A stretch of 22,182 nt of DNA, from the IMG/VR virus record IMGVR_UViG_3300030104_005006, positions 1 to 22,182 of that record, one strand, 5' to 3'. This document shows, piece after piece, positions 6,404-13,834 of this stretch (position 1 is the stretch's first letter; each line of letters begins with the position of its first letter). A program made the position numbers and the translations under genes. The notes beneath the pieces are model-generated. The model was not told the DNA's origin. It made no database searches and saw nothing but the letters and a program-made list of their open reading frames with translations. This DNA comes from a virus.

Positions 6404-8382
6404 GCCGGGTAATAAAAATCCAAACCAACTTCGCGAGCGGCGCGCTCGATCCTCTGGTGCGTGCGCGAATAGACCTCGAGCAATACTACAATGGTTTGGA
6501 AACTGCGCGGAACGTCTTCTGTTTGCCGCAAGGCGGAATCAAGCGCCGCGACGGTCTTAAGTTTATTGCGCAACTTCCCGCAGCCGCTAATCCGCAACTT
6601 GGCGTGCGCGCGATTCCTTTTGAATTTTCCAGCAATGATTCATACATGCTCGTGCTCACGCAAGGGCGGATCCATATTTTTCGGAACAACGCGCTCGTAA
6701 CAAACATCAATAGTACGGGTAATGATTTTCTTGCGGCCACGGCAATCACGGGCGCAATGCTTCCGCGCATTCGTTTCGCGCAAGCCGCCGACACAATGAT
6801 CCTCGTGCAAGAGGATTTAACACCATTAAAATTGGTGCGCGGCGCCGACCATAATCTATGGACGCTTTCCACGGTTACGTTCACCAACGCGCCGCGAAAT
6901 GCTTTTTCGACCTCAACCTCAAATCCGAGCGCCGATCTCACGCCAAGTGCGAGTATCGACAGCATCACCGTCACTGCGTCGGCGGGTGTTTTTTCTTCCG
7001 GGAACGTTGGTCAATTTATAAATGTCACAAGTTCGTTCGGCCGATTGCGCATTGTTGAATTTGTAAGCTCGACAGTTGTTAAGGCATTTGCCGAGGTTGC
7101 CCTATTTGACACAAGCGTTATTAGCGCAGGCGGCTGGGAGCTTGAGACGGGACATGAAGACGCCTGGAGTGTAAGCCGGGGGTTTCCAAAAAGTATCACT
7201 TTCCATGAGGGGCGCCTCTTTTTTGCTGGATCGAAAGCTCTCCCAACAACTTTTTGGGGATCGACAGTAAATAACTTTTTTGATTTTGAGCTTGGCGAGG
7301 CTTTGGATGACCAGGCCATAATTGGCACGATCACAACTGAATCGCTTAACGAAATCACAGATATTCATAGCGGCCGCGATCTTCAAATTTTCACAATAGC
7401 TGCCGAGTTTTTCTTGCCACAGTTACCGCAAGAACCGCTGACACCAACAACGACAACAGTAAAGGTCGGCACCCAGAACGGAAGCAAGCCCGGCGTGCCG
7501 GTGGCCGGACTCGATTCCGGCACTCTGTACATTCAACGCCTTGGCAAAATGTTGAACGAGCTCGTATTCACGGATGCCGAGTTAAGCTACACCACCAGTG
7601 CGCTGTCATTGCTAAGCGGACACTTGCTTGATGATCCGACTGACATGGCAATAAGAAGGGCAACCAGCACCGAGGAAGCTGATCGCTTGTTCATCGTAAA
7701 TTCTGGCGATGGTACAATCGCTTGTTATTCCGTCTTGCGTTCTCAGCAAGTCATAGCACCGAGTCAGCTAGTGACAGACGGCACATTCGAGGCCGTCGCT
7801 GTTGATGTTGATACCGTTTATTGCGTAGTTAAGCGAAACGTGAGCTCGACCGACGTTTACTATGTCGAGGTTTTTGACAATACCCTGCACACCGATTCCG
7901 GAAAATTTTCCGCCGCCGCGTCCTCCACTGCGAGCGCGGCGCATCTGGTTGGAAAGACGGTAGACGTTGTAGTCGATGGCGCGGTGCAATCGCAGCAAAC
8001 GGTCGCGGGCGGAGGCACCGTTACATTTGAGCGGGCCAGCTTAACAAGCTGGGAGGTTGGGCTTCCGTTTACAATGGAAGTGAAAACAATGCCCTGCGAA
8101 CCCAGATTACAAAGCGGAAACATTCGTAGCTTTAAGAAACGTATCCTCGAGGTTAATGCCGAGGTTTTTCAATCTCAAGCTATGACCATAAACAACCAAC
8201 TTGTTCCATTCAGGTCTTTTGGCGCCAGCATTCTCGACGCGGCCGTCCCGCCTTTCACCGGAATCAAAAAGGTCGGCCCATTGCTCGGCTTTAATGATGA
8301 AGGTGCGATAACGGTAACACAATCCGCGCCACTGGATCTCACGGTGCTTGCTTTGGATTACAAACTCAGTGTTGGGAATTAA
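6400..8382 (+). CDS. Tail tubular protein B (T7 gp12-like, tail nozzle)
   Basis: A 660-aa protein. The N-terminus has the strong nozzle signature: QTNFASGALDPLVRARIDLEQYYNG, then a LPQGGIKRRDGLKFIA segment (residues about 43-58). Repeated beta-rich segments follow, including 'SRGFPKSITFHEGRLFFAGS' with the typical FHEGRL(F/W)FAG motif (residues about 262-280) and 'YIQRLGKMLNEL'. It starts at TTG 6400, where TTGA overlaps the preceding stop; no ATG fits the conserved start of the protein. It forms the hexameric nozzle below the adaptor ring. At 660 aa it is shorter than T7 gp12 (794 aa), mostly in inter-strand regions as far as can be judged. Confidence 0.92.
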   Translation: MSRVIKIQTNFASGALDPLVRARIDLEQYYNGLETARNVFCLPQGGIKRRDGLKFIAQLPAAANPQLGVRAIPFEFSSNDSYMLVLTQGRIHIFRNNALVTNINSTGNDFLAATAITGAMLPRIRFAQAADTMILVQEDLTPLKLVRGADHNLWTLSTVTFTNAPRNAFSTSTSNPSADLTPSASIDSITVTASAGVFSSGNVGQFINVTSSFGRLRIVEFVSSTVVKAFAEVALFDTSVISAGGWELETGHEDAWSVSRGFPKSITFHEGRLFFAGSKALPTTFWGSTVNNFFDFELGEALDDQAIIGTITTESLNEITDIHSGRDLQIFTIAAEFFLPQLPQEPLTPTTTTVKVGTQNGSKPGVPVAGLDSGTLYIQRLGKMLNELVFTDAELSYTTSALSLLSGHLLDDPTDMAIRRATSTEEADRLFIVNSGDGTIACYSVLRSQQVIAPSQLVTDGTFEAVAVDVDTVYCVVKRNVSSTDVYYVEVFDNTLHTDSGKFSAAASSTASAAHLVGKTVDVVVDGAVQSQQTVAGGGTVTFERASLTSWEVGLPFTMEVKTMPCEPRLQSGNIRSFKKRILEVNAEVFQSQAMTINNQLVPFRSFGASILDAAVPPFTGIKKVGPLLGFNDEGAITVTQSAPLDLTVLALDYKLSVGN

Positions 8383-9054
8383 ATGGCCGAAGTCGCAATC
8401 GCCGCATCACTCATCCAGGCATTTGGAACTATTCAGCAAGGCCGGGCGACTGATGCGATGTATAAGGCGCAAGCGCAGCAAACGCTTGTTCAGTCTCGTA
8501 GTCAGGTATTGAACTCTCGACAGCTTGAGCTCCAGCACCGAGAAAATGGCGTTAAGGTGCTTGAGCAAATGGTTAAAGACCAGGCGACAATAAACGCGCG
8601 AGGTGCGGCTGGCGCGTTAGATCCATTCAGCGGATCGCTCGGCAATTTGATGACGGTAAACCTCGATCAGGGTTATCAGGATTTCACCGTCCAGAAGGAT
8701 AACGCATTTATAGAATCTCAAAACCAGACCATCATTCAGAAATCGGCTGAGCATCAGGCAGCAATATATAGAGCCGCCGGGAAGCAAGCTAAAAAGTCAG
8801 CAATGTTTTCAGCCGTTACAAGCGTTGGGATGTCATTTGCTAATTATGGCATGATGGGCGGGCCTGGAGGCAAGTATTCGCTGTTTGGTTCCCCTGGCCC
8901 GGCGCCAACAATTCCAGGGGCCGGAGGAAGCATGAGCTATAGCGGCTTTGGCTCGCTTAGCCAGCCAGCGGCCGCACGGTCATTTTCTTCAAGCTTCGGT
9001 AGCCTTAATCCATCCGGATCAATGGGTAGTTATGGTCGGAGAGGGTTTTACTAA
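8383..9054 (+). CDS. Internal virion protein B-like (T7 gp14-like)
   Basis: A 223-aa protein that starts directly after the nozzle stop. The pattern is that of gp14-like ejection proteins: a helical start (IAASLIQAFGTIQQGRATDAMYKAQAQQTL), then a long polar helix, the conserved INARGAAGALDPFSGSL(G) segment (residues about 71-87), and more helix. The C-terminal third is low complexity, rich in Ser, Gly, Phe and Tyr, with FGS(L/P) repeated (about residues 167-212). In T7, gp14 is ejected first and forms the outer-membrane part of the DNA channel. Its TAA overlaps the next ATG (TAATG). Position between the nozzle gene and the larger ejection genes supports the assignment. Confidence 0.75.
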   Translation: MAEVAIAASLIQAFGTIQQGRATDAMYKAQAQQTLVQSRSQVLNSRQLELQHRENGVKVLEQMVKDQATINARGAAGALDPFSGSLGNLMTVNLDQGYQDFTVQKDNAFIESQNQTIIQKSAEHQAAIYRAAGKQAKKSAMFSAVTSVGMSFANYGMMGGPGGKYSLFGSPGPAPTIPGAGGSMSYSGFGSLSQPAAARSFSSSFGSLNPSGSMGSYGRRGFY

Positions 9055-11258
9055 TGGCACCAAAATTCCCCATTTATCAGCGCCAAGGCCAACTTAACGC
9101 CCGCATTATGACGCCGCCGGACATCGATCAAGCGGCTTTAAGGGAAACGCGCAAAGGCTTTGCCGAGCTAAGCCAACGCGCCGAGCAAGTTCAAAATTTC
9201 GCTTTTAAGCGTGCGGGCGAAACGGCAAAAGCAGAGGGGCAAGCGGCTGGCTCGCAAAACCCCGAGGCTGTCCTTGCGCAATATCAAGGCAAAGCGCCGA
9301 CCGACATTTACGGAAAGGCCGCGTTCAATGCCGCAAATGCAATAGGCAGCGTCAAGATTGAATCGGCCGCCCGCGAGGCCATTGGCAACGCCTACATCGA
9401 AGCAAAGAAAACTAAGCAAGACCCTAACGATTTCCAGGCAAGTTTGGGTGCGATTATCAACGGCTATACCGCGCCGCTCGATGACATGGACCCGCTGACC
9501 GCTGCAAAGACGCGGGCTAAACTTGAGTCTTATGCAAGGTCGGCTTTCCTAGATCGCTCGGGCGATGCACTTAAAGAGCAACAGAAAGAGCTCGACGGCC
9601 AGGCGCTTTCGCTTCTCGAGACGAGCCTCGAGGAAATTGATCTAATGGCGCAAGCGGGTCTGCGCGGTGGCGATCGAGCACTCGCGGATAAACTAAAGTT
9701 ATATGAAGATAGTCAAAGAGCTCTTGGCCGAAGCGCCAAGCAAATAGCCGCTGACAAAGCGAAGATGCGCGACCGTTATCATATCTCGCGTGCGCGCCGA
9801 GAATTTCGCGACGCAAAAGATAAGACTGCCTGGTTAAAAAAGTTTGGGGAAGATCGAAAAACGGGCACCGGCACGGCGCGCGGTCTTGATGATAACCGCA
9901 TCGAAAGTTTAACCAATTCTTTTGAGTATGAAGTAAAGCAAGGCGACCGGCTGCGCAGTGCTTCAATTGCTGGAATTAAATCAGAGATCAAAGACAGTTT
10001 TAAAGTTTTAAGTAAAAATGGCTTTGTATCAAATGAGCGCATAAATCAACTGCGCGCAAAAGCCGAAGATCTCGGCGATAAAAATTTAATTCAGAGCGTT
10101 GCTTTGCTCGAGAAAGAACAACAAGAGCTTGGCGACATTATGATCGGCGGTAGCGTTGCAATCCAAGAAGCGGCCGACCGCGCCAATGCGCAGATCGAAG
10201 CACTCCGCAAGGCGGGGAAAGACACGCCCGTCAATTTGCTCGATAAACAAAAACGGTTGCAGTCGCTTGCCGAATCAAGGCGACGCGCCGAAAAAGAAGA
10301 TCCGCTCGCCGCTCTTTCGCGAAGTCACGGCGCCGGCACTCCGCCAGAGCTTAGCATTTCGGACATGACAATCCCCGACAAGATGCGCGACGCGATCCAG
10401 GCAAATGTAAATGCGAGCCGTCTTTACGGCGTTCCGCCCGTTTACCTAACACAAGATACAATTGCGAAGCTCAAGGAAACGCTTTCAAAAACCAGCACCG
10501 ATTTCGATCTTCAAGCGGCAATTGTTTCGAGCATCCAAAAAGCGGCGGGCGACAAAGCACCCGCAGTCTTTGCGCAAATTGCCAGCCAGACCGAGGCAAC
10601 AGATCTCGCGCACATCGGCAGCATAATGAAACCAGAATTAATGATGGAATATTTTAAGGGCCGCCAAGCACTCGCGTCTGGGTCAGAGGTAAATGAAGTA
10701 TTAGCGGGCGAGATGAGTGCGGGCCTTAATAAGTTTATTGGCGGCGCGCTTCGGCGAAAGCCTGGGCTTATAGGCGACCTCGAGGCCACCTCTAAGGCAG
10801 TCTATATAGCGCGATACGGCAACTTAGAATGGAATAAAGAAAAATATAACAATATTTTGCATGAACTTGTCGGGGGCAGCCGTGCCGGAGACGGCGCAAC
10901 AGGTGGCTTAATTGAGTTTGATAAAGAGACTATTATTTTACCCCGCGATTTTCCGCGTGATGAGGGTGAATTTAAAACGGCCTTACAAGGCATAACCGAT
11001 AGCGGATTGCGCAGTGTGCTTGAAGAACAAGGCGCGCCAGTTTTCATAAACCCGCGCACCAACGAGCCACAACAAATTAACGCGCAAATGTTAAAAGGCC
11101 TTAAGCTAATGCCTTACGGCGCTGGTCTTTATGTCTTGGCAGATAGTAGCGGAAATCTCGCGGCCTCCGGAGATCTTCGCACCCTTCCGGACGGCTCAAC
11201 TTTTTATGAAATGCGCCAAAGCCCTTACGTTCTTGACTTTTCGCGAGTCACAAAATGA
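9054..11258 (+). CDS. Internal virion protein C-like (T7 gp15-like)
   Basis: A 734-aa protein, similar in length to T7 gp15 (747 aa) and in the same position. It is almost wholly alpha-helical and highly charged, with many Lys/Glu/Gln/Ala runs. The start has the 'PIYQRQGQLNARIMTPP(D)IDQAALRE' pattern seen in gp15-like proteins. No signal peptide, zinc site or enzymatic motif is visible, and I see no lytic transglycosylase motif. In T7, gp15 forms the periplasmic tube of the ejectosome together with gp16. The start at 9054 overlaps the preceding stop, and its stop overlaps the next ATG (ATGA, 11255). Confidence 0.72.
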   Translation: MAPKFPIYQRQGQLNARIMTPPDIDQAALRETRKGFAELSQRAEQVQNFAFKRAGETAKAEGQAAGSQNPEAVLAQYQGKAPTDIYGKAAFNAANAIGSVKIESAAREAIGNAYIEAKKTKQDPNDFQASLGAIINGYTAPLDDMDPLTAAKTRAKLESYARSAFLDRSGDALKEQQKELDGQALSLLETSLEEIDLMAQAGLRGGDRALADKLKLYEDSQRALGRSAKQIAADKAKMRDRYHISRARREFRDAKDKTAWLKKFGEDRKTGTGTARGLDDNRIESLTNSFEYEVKQGDRLRSASIAGIKSEIKDSFKVLSKNGFVSNERINQLRAKAEDLGDKNLIQSVALLEKEQQELGDIMIGGSVAIQEAADRANAQIEALRKAGKDTPVNLLDKQKRLQSLAESRRRAEKEDPLAALSRSHGAGTPPELSISDMTIPDKMRDAIQANVNASRLYGVPPVYLTQDTIAKLKETLSKTSTDFDLQAAIVSSIQKAAGDKAPAVFAQIASQTEATDLAHIGSIMKPELMMEYFKGRQALASGSEVNEVLAGEMSAGLNKFIGGALRRKPGLIGDLEATSKAVYIARYGNLEWNKEKYNNILHELVGGSRAGDGATGGLIEFDKETIILPRDFPRDEGEFKTALQGITDSGLRSVLEEQGAPVFINPRTNEPQQINAQMLKGLKLMPYGAGLYVLADSSGNLAASGDLRTLPDGSTFYEMRQSPYVLDFSRVTK

Positions 11259-13834
11259 CCTCGCTATTCGAGACAAGCCGCTCGGATTTTTTAGGTAGCG
11301 CCTGGCAGCCGATGACAGAGGGGCCGGACGCCTCGCTCGCCGACTACTACAACGCAGCCGAGCAAAGATATGGCCGGGCTTATCGCGCAACTAGCTTTGA
11401 GTATGGATTGAAACTTGAGCTCGAGCCAATTCTCAAGCGCGCTAAAGAAGCGGGATATAAAGCTGGCGCGTCACTTCCGTTAATTGGCGGCGACGGCAAC
11501 CCAGCCGATTGGTTGCTCGGCGGATCCGATACAAAGGATCACGGGCAAAAGATGTTTGAGCATCACCTCGAGCGCCTCAATAATTTTATGGTCGAAAATA
11601 ATCTTGGGGAAGCTGTTACGCTTGACGCTTTAAAAAGCGCCGTAGATAGCAAAGCCGTTGAAGCTGAAACGACGTATGAGGATATATCAAGCGATTGGAT
11701 GACAACGATCATTGCCGAGGCTGGAGCTGCGATACCGCATTTCTTTGCTGACTTGTTTGCTTCCGGCCCCGGCGGTCCAGCTACAGCGGTCATGGGCGCT
11801 AAGTGGAAGGCGCTCGGAAATGCGTCGCAAAAGTTTTTAAGCACCGGCACCGCGTTGAGCGTTGCGCGCGTCGCGGCAATTGATGCCCTGATCGGCGGGG
11901 GGCAAGAACTGTATTTGCAGGCAGGCATAAAAGAGTGGCGTAATAAGGTTGGTATTAAGCACGATTATGGCGACATGGCGGCGGCCGTTGGGTTAGCCGG
12001 TGTTGCATCCGGCGTGCTGCGCGGAGGCGGAACGTCGGGAGTGGTTGCTGGAAAAGCCGGGCGTGATGCGCTTTTCCCGGAGCGCGCTCTCGGCCGTGAG
12101 ATGCTCGAGCAAGTCGGATCGTCACCAATGGCGGTTCGTCTTGAAGGCGTGCGCGATAACTTGCGTAAAAAGCTTCATACTATGACGCATCAAGAATTGC
12201 GCGATGGCTTTGCGGCGCTCGAGCAAGCTGGTGTACAGATTCCAAAAGTTGCCAGGGGTGCACTAAACACTCTGGAGCGCGAAGCCAACGCCGCCGAAAT
12301 GTCGCCGTTCAAAGTAGATGACCCGGCGGCATTGTCCGAAAGCAACGAGAGAATTAACGCAGAGGTTATTAACATTCTCGCGCAGGGCGAAAAACGCATC
12401 GAAATGCAACCGACCACACGCGAAGTCGATGAGCTCGATGTGCACCATTACGACAACCTCGATCAAGAAATCTACAGATTTAACCCGGAAGAGATCGAGG
12501 TCGATGCGAAGACCTTCCAATTTAAATCCGGCATCGATGAGCGCGGCATAGTTTCGGGGCACCGGCTCGAAAAGGAGACGCGTTGGGATCCGGCGCTCTC
12601 GGGCACGATCACCGTGTATGAATACGCGAATGGACAAAGGTTTATCGCGGATGGACACCAGCGGCTCGGGCTCGCGCAGCGTATCCAAGCGAATGATCCG
12701 AGCCAGGAAATCAAGATCTATGGCCGCCTGATTAAAGAGACAGACGGCCATACCCCAGAGGACGCGATGATCGACGCGTCGCTGGTCAATATCGCTAACA
12801 CGCCACTCGGCGACGAACAGATGATTATCGACGCGGCGAAGGTAATGCGGATTCGACCGGAAGCGTTGAAGGCGAAGCTCCCGCCGCGCTCGCAGTTCGT
12901 GCGGCGGATCTATGATCTGGTGGAACTATCAAATGAGTCGTTCCAGCTTGTCATAAACGGCATTGTCCCGACCGACCACGCGGCAATCGTCGGGCGCCTG
13001 GTAAAAGATCCAAGCAAACAGGAGGCAATCCTCCGCGTCCTCAAAGACACCGAACCGAGCAACCTGACGCAAGCCGAGGCAATCGTGCGTCAAGCGATGG
13101 ACACAGAATTTACTGTGACCGCTCAAAGCACGTTATTCGGGGAGGAAATGCTGGTCGAGTCCCTCTTTAAAGAGCGGGCCCGCATTCTCGATGAGACGAT
13201 CAAAATGCTGCGCAAAGATCGCGCCGTGTTCAATTCCCTAGTTGAAAACCAGCAACGCATCGAGGCTAGTGGCAATAAACTTGAAACAACCCAAAACGCA
13301 GCAAAGGCGCAAACAGATGGCGAAGCGATCCAAATCCTCCAAATACAAGCGAACCGGAAAGGCCCCCTCTCCGACGCGCTCACCGAAGCGGCAAAAGCCT
13401 TCAAAGAAAGCGGACGCGCAGCGCCTTCCGCCCGCGCCTTCGCCGATGATGTCCGAGGAGCAATTGAACGCGGCGATCTCGACGGCATTCCAGAACGCGG
13501 AGAGATCATCGATGTTGATGCTCCACCGCAAATTGATCGCATCGCGGCAAGCCATGTTGAACGGTTAGACGATTTTGCTGAGCCTGGCGGTAAGGGATAC
13601 GAAAATCAAGCGGACTTGCTCGAGCGCGAAGCTGTTGAGATAGCGGAACTAGATGGCGCCGATGATCTGCTCGACATGATGGTCCCTACAGGTGAAAACC
13701 TAAAAGACCCAAACGGAAATAATCTCAAGTCGCCAGACGGCAAAGACATTCCGGAAATGCGCAGCGTCGAAGATATATTTCGCGAGATTGAGCAAGATAA
13801 GTCGATGCTCGATAGACTAAAGGATTGCGTGTAA
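11255..13834 (+). CDS. DNA-ejection protein with a ParB-like (DdrB-ParB, polyvalent-type) module
   Basis: An 859-aa protein in the T7 gp16 position. Residues about 1-280 look like an ejection-protein N-terminus: helical, then Ala/Gly-rich segments around 150-270 that could meet membrane. From about residue 400 a ParB-superfamily module appears. It has an EIEVDAKTFQFKSG approach, then ITVYEYANGQRFIADGHQRLGLAQR with the ParB-type GxxR motif as G467-H-Q-R470, and 'SLVNIANTPLGDEQMI', which matches the ParB E/N-rich segment. A helical part follows with PPRSQFVRRIYDL and GIVPTDHAAIVGRLVKDPSKQ. The next parts (TLFGEE...ERARILDE, then RKGPLSDAL at about 701-709) recall the segments that trail ParB domains in phage polyvalent proteins such as P1 DarB. 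No lytic transglycosylase is seen. It probably enters the host with the DNA; DNA or CTP binding is inferred. The TAA overlaps the next ATG. Confidence 0.75.
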   Translation: MTSLFETSRSDFLGSAWQPMTEGPDASLADYYNAAEQRYGRAYRATSFEYGLKLELEPILKRAKEAGYKAGASLPLIGGDGNPADWLLGGSDTKDHGQKMFEHHLERLNNFMVENNLGEAVTLDALKSAVDSKAVEAETTYEDISSDWMTTIIAEAGAAIPHFFADLFASGPGGPATAVMGAKWKALGNASQKFLSTGTALSVARVAAIDALIGGGQELYLQAGIKEWRNKVGIKHDYGDMAAAVGLAGVASGVLRGGGTSGVVAGKAGRDALFPERALGREMLEQVGSSPMAVRLEGVRDNLRKKLHTMTHQELRDGFAALEQAGVQIPKVARGALNTLEREANAAEMSPFKVDDPAALSESNERINAEVINILAQGEKRIEMQPTTREVDELDVHHYDNLDQEIYRFNPEEIEVDAKTFQFKSGIDERGIVSGHRLEKETRWDPALSGTITVYEYANGQRFIADGHQRLGLAQRIQANDPSQEIKIYGRLIKETDGHTPEDAMIDASLVNIANTPLGDEQMIIDAAKVMRIRPEALKAKLPPRSQFVRRIYDLVELSNESFQLVINGIVPTDHAAIVGRLVKDPSKQEAILRVLKDTEPSNLTQAEAIVRQAMDTEFTVTAQSTLFGEEMLVESLFKERARILDETIKMLRKDRAVFNSLVENQQRIEASGNKLETTQNAAKAQTDGEAIQILQIQANRKGPLSDALTEAAKAFKESGRAAPSARAFADDVRGAIERGDLDGIPERGEIIDVDAPPQIDRIAASHVERLDDFAEPGGKGYENQADLLEREAVEIAELDGADDLLDMMVPTGENLKDPNGNNLKSPDGKDIPEMRSVEDIFREIEQDKSMLDRLKDCV

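Noticed and set aside
12263-12751. Long antisense frame (162 codons) opposite the ParB-like region
   Set aside because: It lies opposite a clearly coding region, has no family pattern and no sensible ribosome-binding context. It is a by-product of codon bias.
13825-13833. TTG start for the 823-aa ejection protein
   Set aside because: The ribosome-binding site AAAGGA would touch this codon, while the ATG at 13834 has 9-base spacing and overlaps the preceding stop.
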